From NCBI GenBank assembly GCA_014529385.2, contig CM043960.1, positions 121,429,543 to 121,493,542 of the forward strand: a stretch of 64,000 nucleotides of DNA, in the 5' to 3' direction. The stretch is from Adiantum capillus-veneris. Its lineage: Eukaryota > Streptophyta > Polypodiopsida > Polypodiales > Pteridaceae. This document shows positions 11,084-22,029 of the stretch, one piece after another (position 1 is the first letter of the stretch; each line of letters starts with the position of its first letter). The translations under genes were made by a program, and so were the position numbers. Under the pieces are notes generated by a model that did not search any database, was not told the origin of the DNA, and saw only the letters and a list, made by a program, of their open reading frames with translations.

Positions 11084-11429
11084 AATCATAGTCGTCCTCG
11101 ACTATGGTGTAGAGAAGATAAAGCATATGCATGAGTCCTTTTCTTAGCGGGTAGAGGATCCCTATGTTACCCTACGACATCATTCCATAATGGATGACTA
11201 GTCCATTTGGCGCTTGAGAGCCTGAGGCTGCCGCAAGCATGTCTGCACATTAGTCCTATCAGTCTTCCAATAGTAGAGTGACAAGCTCTACTTGGTGTTT
11301 GGGAGACGTCGTCTCCACAAACTTGATCTAAGCATGCATACTACTTTATTTTTGTGCACAAATAAAGAAAAAGAGAGTCTTATAAGACAAAAATTTTTGT
11401 TCATTTTTTTTAACATTTTGTACATTTGC
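11084..11429 (-). other. Untranslated tail of E1
   Basis: Non-coding spacer between the pol stop and the polypurine tract. It is conserved in E2 (41554-41893), E3 and E4, including a block with GACGTCGTCTCC near 11305-11320. Confidence 0.6.
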
Positions 11430-13183
11430 TTACTCTTGGGAAGCATTGTAAGCATTGACAAGGTTTAGGTTATCCTTTAATTGTATGCCTTGCATCCATC
11501 TAGCATCTTCAAAAGGATAATTCTTAAACTTAATAAGATATCGTCTGATAGTCTTACCGCCTCTTAATACCTTGTCTTCATGTCGGAGAATGGACTCGGG
11601 CTGCAGCACCTCCTCGTGGTCCTCGATCTCCGGTGGGTCTTCAATAGTTGGTTCTTGAGGTGGCTCTCCTTTGTAAGGCTTTAAGAGGCTCACATGAAAA
11701 GCATTGTGTATGAGCCAATGATTGGGCAACTTAAGTTGATAGGCCATCTCATTGATTGGCCTAAGAATCTGGAAGGGACCATAGTACCTTTTTGCTAGTT
11801 TAGCATAGTACTTTTGGTGGCCCGTAGGATTCTTGCCCGTCGTGTGCCTTAAGCGAGCCTTGGGAAACTTTAACAAGACCCAATCGTTTTCTTTAAAGGC
11901 TTGGGCTCTTCTGTGCTTGTCAGCAGCAGCCTTTTGCCTTTGCTGTGAGATAGAGATAGCATCCTTAATCTTTTGGAAAGATTCTTGTAGGTCTCGGCTA
12001 TACTCATCTGCAGCGAAGATCTTCCCATGTACCTTAAGTAGCAAGGGACTTTTTGATCTTCCCTCAATTACCTCGAAAGGTGCTTTTCCTGTAGAAGTAT
12101 GTACAGTGTTATTGTAAGCATACTCTACTAAGGGTAAGTACTTCTCCCATTGGGATCTTTGATCTACTTCCGTTACATAGGCTTTTAGTAGATCGAGAAT
12201 AGTTAGGTTAGCTATTTCACTTTGGCCATCAGTTTGTGGATGATAGGCCGAAGAGAAGTTTAGCCTTGTTCCTAAATTCTCAAAGAGACCCTTCCAGAAA
12301 TTACTGGTCATTCTAGGATCTCTATCCGACACTATGGACATTGGCAAGCCATGGTACTTGAAAATTTGTGAAATGAAGAGGGTTGCCATTTGATGGGCTT
12401 TGATAGTCTTTTTGACAGGTATAAAATGAGCTTGTTTACTGAACCTGTCTACTATCGTCCATATTCCCGTATTCCCATGGATAGACTTAGGCAATCCAAA
12501 GATAAAATCCATGGATATGCTCTCCCACGGTGAATTAGGAATTGGCAAGGGTTGAAGCAATCCAAGTTGCTTCCCTCTATCAAATTTTGTCTTTTGACAT
12601 ACCACACATTTGGAAACATACTCATGTATGTTCACTTTCATGGTAGGCCAATAGAAATATGTTTCAATTCCCTTTAGGGTAGACTGAATCCCTCTATGCC
12701 CCGCATATGGGGGAGCATGAGATTCATACATTACTTTCTCACGTAGTGAGTTAGTAACGCATAGTCTATTGCCATAGAGAAGATAACCATCTTGTAAAGT
12801 AAATGGTTCTTCTTTCTTCCCTAAGGCAAGGGCTGAAATCACATCTCTAAAATCGGGATCAATAGCATACTCATCTATCATTAAAGATAGATCATTGTGA
12901 GTTGCTATGGAAACCGCATTCACTCTCGGTCGTCTTGAGAGTGCATCGGCTACTTGATTATGCTTGCCAGCAATGTGAGCAATATGAAAATGAAATTGCG
13001 AAAGGAAATTTGCCCACCTCATTTGTTTGTCGGAGAGCTTGGTCTGCGTCATGAAGTACTTAAGACTTTGGTGATCCGTTCGCAGAATGAAAGGAGTCCC
13101 CAATAAATAGTGCTTCCATGAGTCTAAGGCATGTAGAACTGCAAGGAGTTCTTTTTCGTATATGCCTAGAGCTTGCTCAACAG
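11430..13183 (-). CDS. E1 pol part 2: RNase H, integrase and chromodomain-like tail
   Basis: Reads on from the RT frame after a one-base frameshift near 13183. In order it shows the RNase H segment (TDHQSLKYFMTQ, HIAGKHNQVADALSRR) and an integrase His-His-Cys-Cys finger (SHAPPYAGHRG ... CVVCQ, about 12727-12593). The integrase core has SMDFIFGLP (first Asp), IVSDRDPRM (second Asp) and GQSEIANL (Glu). A GPF/Y-type module follows (GPFQILRPINEMAYQLKL), then a C-terminal region at about 11596-11489 (LRHEDKVLRGG, RRYLIKFKNYP, EDARWM). That region resembles the chromodomain that directs chromoviruses to chromatin. Integrase joins element cDNA to host DNA and RNase H removes the RNA strand. The frame is intact from the frameshift to the stop at 11430. 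Confidence 0.9.
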
Positions 13184-16100
13184 GTCGAGCCTTCGACTCT
13201 CATAGCCTATGGCGTGCCCTTCTTGGAGCAAAACAGCCCCAAGGCAATCACCACAAGCATCACATTGGACCTCAAATGGTTTTGAGAGATCCGGTAGTGT
13301 AAGCACAGGTTGAGAGATAAGCTTTTCTTTAAGCTTTTCGAAAGCATTGTTCTCCTTAGCAGACCACATATACCTAACATTTTTCTTTGTTAGGTCATGT
13401 AATGGTCCCGCAATTTGTGAGAACTTTTCTATGAAGCGTCTATAGTATGCACACATACCTATAAAGCTTCTTAGTTCATGAAGATTCCTTGGTTTAGGCC
13501 ATCCTTTTATTACCTCTAACTTGGATGGATCCATTTGGATTCCATCTTGAGAGATAATGTGACCTAAATATTGAATCTCTTGCAAGAAAAATTCACTTTT
13601 CTTTCGATTAACATAAAGTTTATTCTCTCTTAAAACTTGAAATATTACCTGGAGGTGTTGCTTATGTTCCTCTAATGAATTAGAGTAGATGATAATATCA
13701 TCAAAGAACACTCCAGTGAAGGTTCGATGAGGTCTGAACAGCTTCTCCATCAAGCGGTTAAATGTGGCTGGTGCATTAGTCAAGCCAAAAGGCATGACAA
13801 TGTATTCGTAAAGACCAAATGTAGTACGAAATGCGGTCTTTACAATGTCTTGATCAACTATCCTTATTTGATGATAGCCACTTTTTAGGTCAATCCTACT
13901 GAAGTAGGTCGATCCTTGTAGCTTATCAAATAGGTCTTCTACCCGTGGAACGGGAAACCTATTCTTGATAGTGATCCTATTTAGTGCTCTATAGTCGACA
14001 CACATACGATATGTGCCGTCTTTCTTTTGCACTAATAGCACAGGTGAGCAAAATGGAGATGAGCTAGGCCTAACCATGCCCTTCTCAATTAACTCATGCA
14101 CTTGCCGCATAATCTCCTCTTGTTGAGCTTGAGAAACTCTATAAGGAGGTTTATTAGGCGGTGAACTTCCTGGAAGAAGTTCAATTGCATGGTCGTCATT
14201 ACCTCGTTTAGGAGGTAGCTCACAAGGGATGTCGTCAATAAAGACATCTTGAAACCCCTTGAGAAAATTGGATAACTCTAATTCCTTTTGGTTGCTTTTA
14301 TTTTCTTTTGCTAAAGCATTAGGTTCATTTTGAGAATCTTTAACAAAAATCATGTACACGGAAATAGAGCTCTTTATTGACTTGTTGAAAGCTGGTGTAT
14401 GTACAATGGGGATGGTGTTACCCATCTCCCTAGCATCTATATACATGTCCTTTTCCCTGAACTTAAAGGAGATTCTCCTTTCAGGAAATTTAACATGGGC
14501 AGCCAAACGGTCAAACCATGGTGCCCCTAGGATTACATCCTCATGCTTGAGAGGAGAGATAAAGAAATCCTCTTTGTCCACATAGCCTTGGACATGAAGC
14601 CTCAATTTCCCGATTAAGGGAGTGACTGAAGCTTCTTGCCCCTTGAAGGCACTGTCTGCGGGTAGGATATCTCCCATCTCGTAGGATTGTATGCCTAGCT
14701 TGGTGGCTAACTCCATAGATATGAAATTGTGAGTAGAACCAGGGTCAAAGAGAATAAAAGCATCATGTTCTCTTACCTTTCCCCAAGCATGGCATAGAGG
14801 AGATCCTTTGTGGTGAGTTTGGTGAATCTCCTCCTCTTGGATTTCAACCAAAGAAGCTCTAGGAGGATCTTGGCGGTTGTTCTTTTGGGGACAAGCGCGG
14901 TACGCATGCCCTTGTTCGCCGCACTTGAAACACCGGTTATCTTTACGATAACGCTCAAGCTCTTCAGGAGAGAGTTTATTCTTTCCTTTGTAAACTCCCT
15001 TCTCTTTAGCTTTGTTGGAATTGCCCTTAGGAGACTTTTGGACATTGTCCTTCCCCTTAGGCTCATTGGAACCTTTGTTTTCCGGGGGCTTATTATTTCT
15101 TTTAACCCCCGTTTGGATATTGATTCGCGAGGCCACCATAGTATGGTGTATTACCGCCGATATGGTACGTGGCCTTTGGGAGTTGACATACTCCGCCATT
15201 TCTTCGGTTAAGCCCGCACAAAATTGTTGCTTTTGCTCTCCAAAATCCAACTTTTTGAAGACAGTGGCTTTGAGTTGTAGGTCCCAAAACTTGTCTACAT
15301 ATTTGTGGATGGATTCATTGGGAGAGAGCTTTAAGCTTCGCCATTCGGTGAGTACTTTGTCTTTGGCATCGGTGGCCAAAAACTGCTTCATAATGGAAGC
15401 TCTTAAAGCCTTCCATGTTCGTGGAGCTTCACCGTTGGCTCGTAGGCTAGTAGACCACCATTGTCTGGCGGACTTTTGAAAGTGCATAGCTACATGGCGT
15501 AGCTTAGAGGACTCCGTGAAGCCCTCATCTCCAAACGCCGCATCGAATTGCTGGATAAAGGCCAAAACTTTGTCTGTAGCACCGAAGGTGCCATCATAGG
15601 TAAGGAAAGAGATGCTCTTCCCTCCCTCTTTGAATTTCTTCAACTTGGACGACCTCTTCCATGCGGCATAGGATTTCCTATGGCCTCTTCTTTTTGATGG
15701 TTCAAAAGTTGCACCATCACTTTCTTCAGAAGATGAAGAATTTGAAGAAGGTGGAGAAGAGGGTGACCTCTTTCTCGCCTTTTTCTTGTCTTGATCTTTG
15801 CCGTCTTCACCATAGCTTTCATAAGAGGAAGAGGATAAAGAAGATGGAGAAGAGGGTGTCCTCTTTCTCGCCTTTTTCTTCTCTTGATTTTTATCATCCC
15901 TCTTTGAATTATGGCGTGGAGAAGAGTGTGATGGTCTTCTCCGCTTTGGTGGTGATGGAGAGCGTTTAGCCCGCCGTCTTCGTGGAGCCATCTCCGCCGA
16001 GGTGGCGGGAGACTCGCTTCTTTCTCGTTCCTTCGGTGGAGGCTCTTGAGTTCTCCTTTGGGAAGGAGATGCATCATCAAGAAGTAAGTTCTTGAGCCCT

Positions 16101-16204
16101 TCATATGGATTCTCTTCTTCTTCCCGAATCGGAGAGAGACCTCTTTTGGTAGTCTCACAAGGAGGCTTCCTAGGTGTTCTCTCGTCATGGTGATGAGAGC
16201 TGGA
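13166..16204 (-). CDS. E1 gag-protease-RT polyprotein (main frame)
   Basis: Homology begins near 16204, after a frameshift from the gag start. Order: basic Arg/Ser/Pro region with two KKARKR-SPSSP-type repeats; gag core (SARQWWSTSLRANGEAP); knuckle CFKCGEQGHAYRAC at 14932-14891; aspartic protease FDPGSTHNFIS at 14749-14717; linker (GAPWFDRLAAHVKFPERR). RT follows from about 14110 (VHELIEKGMVRPSSSPF, YRMCVDYRALN, FGLTNAPATFNRLM) with the catalytic FFDDIIIYS at 13708-13685. RNase H begins with DACGDCLGAVLL before the frame ends at 13166. The frame runs without a stop for about 1000 codons. Protease cuts the polyprotein; RT copies the RNA. A base missing near 13183 relative to E2 diverts the frame. 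Confidence 0.9.
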   Translation of the reverse strand, partial: SSSHHHDERTPRKPPCETTKRGLSPIREEEENPYEGLKNLLLDDASPSQRRTQEPPPKERERSESPATSAEMAPRRRRAKRSPSPPKRRRPSHSSPRHNSKRDDKNQEKKKARKRTPSSPSSLSSSSYESYGEDGKDQDKKKARKRSPSSPPSSNSSSSEESDGATFEPSKRRGHRKSYAAWKRSSKLKKFKEGGKSISFLTYDGTFGATDKVLAFIQQFDAAFGDEGFTESSKLRHVAMHFQKSARQWWSTSLRANGEAPRTWKALRASIMKQFLATDAKDKVLTEWRSLKLSPNESIHKYVDKFWDLQLKATVFKKLDFGEQKQQFCAGLTEEMAEYVNSQRPRTISAVIHHTMVASRINIQTGVKRNNKPPENKGSNEPKGKDNVQKSPKGNSNKAKEKGVYKGKNKLSPEELERYRKDNRCFKCGEQGHAYRACPQKNNRQDPPRASLVEIQEEEIHQTHHKGSPLCHAWGKVREHDAFILFDPGSTHNFISMELATKLGIQSYEMGDILPADSAFKGQEASVTPLIGKLRLHVQGYVDKEDFFISPLKHEDVILGAPWFDRLAAHVKFPERRISFKFREKDMYIDAREMGNTIPIVHTPAFNKSIKSSISVYMIFVKDSQNEPNALAKENKSNQKELELSNFLKGFQDVFIDDIPCELPPKRGNDDHAIELLPGSSPPNKPPYRVSQAQQEEIMRQVHELIEKGMVRPSSSPFCSPVLLVQKKDGTYRMCVDYRALNRITIKNRFPVPRVEDLFDKLQGSTYFSRIDLKSGYHQIRIVDQDIVKTAFRTTFGLYEYIVMPFGLTNAPATFNRLMEKLFRPHRTFTGVFFDDIIIYSNSLEEHKQHLQVIFQVLRENKLYVNRKKSEFFLQEIQYLGHIISQDGIQMDPSKLEVIKGWPKPRNLHELRSFIGMCAYYRRFIEKFSQIAGPLHDLTKKNVRYMWSAKENNAFEKLKEKLISQPVLTLPDLSKPFEVQCDACGDCLGAVLLQEGHAIGYESRRLDLLSKL

Positions 16205-16382
16205 GAATCCCGTGAGCACGGAGCTGCCGTTGCACTTCACTTTGGAGAGATGGATTGCCCATGGCTTGTTGAAGCCTAGAAACAAGATAATTAACAAGCA
16301 TTGAAGCATCATTAGTAGCTTGCTCATGAGCAAAATCAAAGTTATCAACATTAATTTCACTCTCTTTAATATTGTCAGCCAT
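16185..16382 (-). CDS. E1 gag N-terminus
   Basis: Met at 16382 starts MADNIKESEINVDNFDFAHE, colinear with the gag starts of E0 (7398), E2 (46776) and E3 (38915). It stops after about 65 codons because of a one-base difference near 16190-16205. The rest of gag continues in the next frame. In E2 the same stretch is in one frame, so this is a frameshift, not a separate gene. Confidence 0.8.
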   Translation of the reverse strand: MADNIKESEINVDNFDFAHEQATNDASMLVNYLVSRLQQAMGNPSLQSEVQRQLRAHGILQLSSP

Positions 16383-16578
16383 TCTAACAATTTTTAGGTG
16401 TAAACTTTTTAGGTGTACTTTGGCACTTCAAGCCCTAGTTGCTACTCCTCTTTACCCCTTTAGAAAAAGCACTCAAGCTACTGTACCCGCGGCTCGAATA
16501 CCATTAATTGCAAGGAATAGAAGAGAGGGTCTTTCGACACCAAAACAGCACCGGCTCCTGTCAAGCTTCTAATAGCTC

Positions 16579-16622
16579 AATAGTGGTTAAGCCGTAGGCA
16601 AGCCCCGTAGGACTCCACTATT
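16579..16622 (-). promoter_or_regulatory. Leader hairpin of E1
   Basis: In sense order AATAGTGG ... CCACTATT, an 8-bp perfect stem with a loop of about 28 nt containing CGGGGCTTGC, about 160 nt downstream of the primer site. A packaging or dimerisation role is inferred. Confidence 0.55.
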
Positions 16623-16784
16623 AAGACCATAGCTCTCGACGGTGATACCCCGTTAACTGCACAAAGGCAGGCGCACTGCAAGGCTGAAAAATCCCTATTC
16701 TACTTACTCACAGGCAATTAATAATACCAACCATTTGTAGCTAGCTTGAGGACCTCCCTTCTTGAGCAAGAAAAGAGAAACCTT

Positions 16785-16798
16785 GAGCTCTGATACCA
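16785..16798 (-). other. Primer binding site of E1
   Basis: Sense TGGTATCAGAGCTC one base after the 5' LTR, matching the complement of the plant initiator Met-tRNA 3' end. Confidence 0.9.
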
Positions 16799-16799
16799 A

Positions 16800-18395
16800 T
16801 GTAACATTTAATGGCCTAAAATCTTATTTGTAGCGGAAATTAGCATGAACATAGTGGGCATTTCATTAGAATAGATTCCTAATGAGAATTACAAGAGTGC
16901 TTGGGTGGAGAGAGCAACAAAAAGCATAACACCTAGTTAGATAGCATCGACAATACTTTCAAAAGAGAGAGAGAGCAATTAAACTATTGACAACAGTTGA
17001 GGACCGGATTTGCATGGAGCCAGTCCCCCCTCCAAAAGGCTTTGTATTATGGTTTCTCCCATCAAGAGAGACATTGTACAATACAATTCTTTGTGTTCCT
17101 TCAAGACTAGCTAGTGCAATGAAGATGGAAGCTTCATACACCAAGCAAAACACTTAATCAAACACAACTTGAATTATCCCCGTTCTCAGACCCAAGACCT
17201 CACACACCTTCGAAGATGGTGAGAGCTAGCAGGGTATGAGAGTAGATTGAGAGGAAAAAGAAGTATCTTACGAGAAAGAAGTACATCTCCTCACATAATC
17301 ACTCATATTAGTATAGCTTAGCTTAGTAATTAGCTTGGTAGAGAAGATGAGCATGCATTGAAGCTTGGCTCTTGGTTGGATTTGCATCCACATGCCAAGA
17401 GAGTGTTGATGTAGGCTTCTATCTCACAAGCTTGGAGTAGGTGATGAGCTCTCCATTAAAGCTTGGGAGGAGATAGAGTGTTTTTCCTTCACACATGGTC
17501 AAGTGTGAGAGTGTGAGAGTGAATGCCCAGCAAAAATCAGCCCCCCCTCTCTCTTGGGCGAGCCCTAGCTGCTAAGTTAGGCTGGCTTTTTCCTCATTGG
17601 ACCTCCCCAGGTCAAGCCAATAGGAATTAAGCAGCATAAGTGATAGCCTTCTAACATGTGTCCCCCTTTCCCCTTTTGTGAGAGCTTTAGATAATTAAAT
17701 AATTAAACTAAACTCTCATTGGACCCCTTTGCCTCCTGGCCAATAGGAATCAGGCAAGCCATGGGGCTTCTGAATGCTCATTGGACCCCTTGGGAGACTG
17801 CCCAATAGTCTTTTAGGACACTTAATTCTTATTGGTTTCTTTTATTAAATGTTTTTAAATTAATTAAACTAGATTTACTCTAGCTTAATTCTCATTGGTC
17901 CACTTCAAGGGTCTTCCAATAGGAATTGGGCACACCTTGTGGGCATCTGGCCTAGGGAGCTGACATGTGTCCCTCATTCCCTTTGTGTAAAGGGAGCCTG
18001 TGTGTGTGTGTGTGGTTTTCTCTCTCATCCCCTAGCTTTGGGGCTCGCCCCCTCCCATGTAGGGATGCAGAAAGACTTTTTGGGCACACACACTAAGCAT
18101 CCAATTTTCCCTAAGGTTGACCTTTGGACACAACCTTTGAATTTTGGAACCTTAGCATTTTGGAAGTCTTAATGGGCTGAACCTTAGGGTCTTTTTAGCC
18201 CGTTGTTTCACATGGCTCTTTTGCAGATGGCCCCCCCTTTGGATCCCTATTTTCCCTCCTTTGGATCCCTACTGTGGCCAGTCTGCTAACTTAACCAATA
18301 TTCTAGCTTTTTCTCCCTTGGCACTTCCCCACATTAAATGATCAGTTTAATATGAGAAAATCATTTAGGAGAATTAGATATTGATTATTATGACA
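16800..18395 (-). repeat. LTR C (5' LTR of E1)
   Basis: 1596 bp, near-identical to LTR B, with the CCAAT/ATTGG array and both TTTGGATCCCT copies. It should drive transcription leftward into gag. Confidence 0.95.
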
Positions 18396-18439
18396 AAAAC
18401 CTTCTCCTTAAGCAAGCCTAACCTCCTTGATTTAAGGGA

Positions 18440-19182
18440 AATGGGGCTAAGCTAGAGCGTGATGTTGAGGTTTGGATTGAGGCAATGCAAGATTATTTTG
18501 AAGCTGCAGGGACTCAACTTGTAAATCAAACAATGCTTGAAATATTCCATCTCACGGAAGATGGTGGAAGCAACACTGCAAGGATTTGGGTGTTTTGGGG
18601 TCTTCTCAATCTTGAGAAGATATCAAAACTTCTTTTACGAGACGCTATCTTCCACCAGCTCATAAAGAGATCAAAATGAATGAAATTTTTCCCCTTCTCC
18701 AACTATCTTTAACAGTTAAGGAGTATTACTCAAAGTTCGTTACCCTAAGAAGATATCCTTCCAAGATGTCCCTTGAACAACAAGTAGCACGATTTTCTCA
18801 AGGGCTCAATGAACCATTAAAATTTTTTCTTGAAGCCCATAGACCAACATCTTTGCAAGATGCTCTACTACAAGCAAAGTCTTCAGCCGCATTCATTTAG
18901 AAGACCAACCAAGGAAGACAAAACTATATGGAAAAGAGAGCTAGATTGAATGGTTGGAACAATAGGACACCCAACTTCACTTACCAAAATCAACCTATAG
19001 TAGTTGCAAGTACATCCATTGAATTTCCAAATGTGCAATGTTTTGAATGCCACAAGTATGGACATCATAGGAATTATTGTCCAAAGGAAGTTTGTGCTTC
19101 TGGTGCTAATAGAGTTCCCTTACCTACAAATGGAAAAGGTCAACCAAATTTTGGTGGAGAATGTGGAAGAGGAAATAGAGGT
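18440..19182 (+). pseudogene. Decayed retrotransposon gag split by N5
   Basis: The frame shows VEVWIEAMQDYFEAAGT, then LTVKEYYSKFVTLRRYPSKM and QVARFSQGLNEPLKFFLEA. This is the pattern of the Retrotrans_gag family of Ty3/gypsy elements, followed by a knuckle CFECHKYGHHRNYC (C-x2-C-x4-H-x4-C). Stops and frameshifts occur near 18676 and 18898. The frame is cut at 19182 by the N5 5' LTR and resumes at 29513. E1 also landed just upstream of this fragment. Its family differs from E0-E4. Confidence 0.75.
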
Positions 19183-19183
19183 T

Positions 19184-19207
19184 GTTAATTGAGTCAATGT
19201 CAGTTAA
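19184..19207 (+). promoter_or_regulatory. bZIP-type TGAGTCA inside an LTR-terminal inverted repeat
   Basis: TGAGTCA (19190-19196) lies between the arms of a 9-bp inverted repeat (GTTAATTGA and TCAGTTAAC; perfect in the 3' LTR at 28547). TGAGTCA is also present in the copies at 28553 and 57971. GCN4/bZIP binding is inferred from the motif. Confidence 0.45.
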
Positions 19208-19490
19208 CAGAAGCTGTTAAACACCAAAGACGTACAGATGCACATCGAGGATGAATGCAAAGAAGCAGTAAAGATTGGAGTTACACATTTTTTCACGTTT
19301 TCCCAAAATGGTAATGTATTGTAAAATCCCGATCTATTTCAAGCCATTGTAATATTTCTAATGTGTTACGGGCTCAATGGGAGTTCCAAGTTGTAAAGAA
19401 TAGATCACTTTTTGTGCCTAGGTTGCAGATTCAGTAAGTGGTGATCCCTAAAGGCCTTGGGCGCCTGGACATTGCATATTTTTAACCTAG

Positions 19491-19500
19491 GTATATAAGG
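19491..19500 (+). promoter_or_regulatory. TATA box of the N5-family LTR
   Basis: GTATATAAGG, conserved at 28853 and 58213, followed about 20 nt later by TTAGGGTT (a telo-box-like word). Confidence 0.6.
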
Positions 19501-20097
19501 CAGTGTGTTAAAGAAATTAGGGTTCTCAAGTCATTTGTTGAGAGCACTCTTCTTGAGGTGTGTGGCTATAGAGTCCTTGAGCTTCTCCTTGCTCATGAGA
19601 CTTGATTAACACTAATCAATGATTCATTCTCTCTCACTATGCCTCTCTCTTACTTTTTATGATTGCCTATGATGCTTAGATTAACTAGATCTTAACTAAT
19701 TAGTGCTTATCCCTCTCTAATCTTGTGTGATTGCCCTATTTTGCTTGTGTGTGCAGGTAGGTTTGATTGGAGTGTGGTGCTCGATAGATCTATGTGTGTG
19801 TGCTTGCGATTAGTGTGTTGCATGATAGGATAAGTGTTGTGTACGTCTTGCAATCGGAGTGTGTGTGATTGGGTTGATTAGAGGTGAAGAGAAGTGGATA
19901 TGGAGATTGTCCTTCATTGAGGCTTTGCTCCTCCATAGGCCGAGAAGCTCACCTCGTAGAGTTAACCATTTGTGTTGCCATGATTAGCTCACTCAGACCG
20001 TGTGAGTGTTTCCATGCCCTAGCCGGGTAGCTCATCCCTCCGGATTGATAGTTTTGTTGGTCATTGGAGCTATTGCAACGATGGGACCCCCAACATT

Positions 20098-20115
20098 TGG
20101 CGCCGTTGCCAGGGA
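20098..20115 (+). other. Primer binding site of N5
   Basis: TGGCGCCGTTGCCAGGGA, two bases after the LTR, is close to the tRNA-Asp complement used by Athila/Tat-type plant elements. Confidence 0.7.
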
Positions 20116-21937
20116 CGATGGCCTATGCTAATGTAATTGTGGCATAAACGAATGCGTTCCCTCACTAATTTCACTTATGTATTTATATTTTTGTGGATTT
20201 TGAATGTGTGTGCATGAAGCATTGTGTTCATAATTCACTAATGTGTGACCATATTTTGCCAATTGTGTGTTTATACACTCTAATTTCTCACTAACCCCTT
20301 GCTAATTTGACTAATTTTTGCTAACTTACTAATGTGCTATGAAGGATTGGAACATTCGACCATTCAATTGAGCTTCAATGGAAAGGTAATTAAGGTGGTA
20401 TTCTCAACCTCCCTACAATCTAGAGATGTGTAGAATTCTGTAGATATCCCACCAAGATGCAATGTAATGCTATGCTATGTTGATGCAATGCAATGTGATG
20501 TTAGGGTTGAAAATTTTGCGATTTTTCATTTTCACGCCGTCGTAATGCTGAAATTTTTAAGAATTGGCGGCGCATGAATTTGATAAGTTTCAATTGTTAA
20601 TTGATGAATGTGTGTTGCTAATTGGGTGCCTAATCGAGTTAATTGCATGCTTGGATGGTCAATTTTAGGTGTGTGTGCACTAAAATCAAGTGTGTGTGTG
20701 CACTATTTTGCCCATGTTTGAGCACCTAGAAATCAATGTGTGCATTGTGATTTTTCAATTGTGATGATTGATATGTGTTGTGCACATGCCCAACTAATGA
20801 TTTGTGAAGTCACATTGCAAATCCGACAAATTTAACCCTTTTGTGTGCGCACCTAAAGATTGGTAAAAATTGCCACTTTTTTAGTGTGTGTGTGTGTGTG
20901 TGTGAGTGTGCCTAAAAAGTGTTTAAATTTACATGGTTGATTCAATATTTTGATTGCATAATTAATGTGATGATGAAATGATGTGTTTTGTGCTCAAAAC
21001 ATTGATTTACACACTCTAATTGCGTCAATTTTTGACCTATTTTTGTCGGTAATTTTGCCAGTTTAATTGCCTATCCTTGAATTTATTGATAAAATTGTTG
21101 GCAATTGAATTGATGTGATTTTGGCAATTTTATTTGGCTACACCATTCCCCAATGTGTGGAGAATGTTTAGAAAATTTTTGAGTATTTTTCGGATAATTT
21201 TTGTAATTTTTGGCAATTTTTTGCTAGTTTTTGCATTAATTTTTGGATAATTCCATTAAAAATTTATTTTGCAATCTTTACGAGTTATTTTGTGTGTGCG
21301 TATTTACAGCATCATATTATTCGCATCTGTGCCCTCCGTTTTCAATTTTTGAGCGTTTTGCTATTTCCAGGGGTAGGGTTGATATTTGTGTTGTAAATCG
21401 TATTTTCGATAATATCTGCTATTTTCGGTGTGCTTTTGCGTGTCGGAAATTATCCATTGTGATTTTTGGGATTTTCTGGTGATTTTTTTGGAGTTTTGGT
21501 TAATTTTTGGCATTTTTGAAAATAAAAAAGTTCAAAAAAATAAAAAAGGGAAAGCCGGGCTCCCGCCGTGCCTTATGGCACATAAAATTCTCCGTCAGGT
21601 AAATCTTTCTGGTCTCTCGGGATAGTTTCCTTCAACGTTAGAAAATAAAATTAAAAAAAATCTTCTTCTTTTTCCTCTACTGTCCGCTCTCGTTTCGTTC
21701 CGCGTGACCACACCAATGTATTTTTACCGGTTGAAATCCTAAAAATCCCGGTTAGATTTTGAGCTTGCCTTGAAGAAAACCAAGAATTTTCACAAGTCTA
21801 GTGTGATTACCGGCAAAAGCTTCGAATTTTGACCTAAAAACCGGGAGAGCTTCGAGCTTGCCCTTATTTTCTCACGTGAACCCTCCCTCTCTCTCTCTCT
21901 CTAGTCTCATTCTCTCTCTAACTCTCACTTACACACA

Positions 21938-22029
<92 letters not shown>

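Larger units (their letters stand above)
9493..18395 (-). mobile_element. E1: structurally complete Ty3/gypsy (chromovirus-like) element
   Basis: 8903 bp with 5' LTR C (18395-16800), Met-tRNA primer site, a leader of about 400 nt, gag, zinc knuckle, aspartic protease, RT, RNase H, integrase, chromodomain-like tail, an untranslated tail (11429-11083), polypurine tract and 3' LTR B (11068-9493). It is bounded by perfect 5-bp duplications AAAAC. By eye the LTRs differ by three substitutions, one 2-bp GT-repeat change and one 22-bp copy-number change, so the insertion is recent. Two frameshifts (about 16190-16205 and 13183) break the coding region. Integrase before the LTR, and a chromodomain-like end, place it in Ty3/gypsy. 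Confidence 0.95.
19183..20095 (+). repeat. 5' LTR of N5
   Basis: 913 bp, TG ... CA ends. It is colinear with 28546-29507, 57964-58828 and the partial copy at 59450-59821. Confidence 0.9.

Noticed and set aside
14810-15479. Plus-strand frames across E1 gag-pol (for example 14810-15211 and 15012-15479)
   Set aside because: They are antisense shadows of the gag and protease coding strand.
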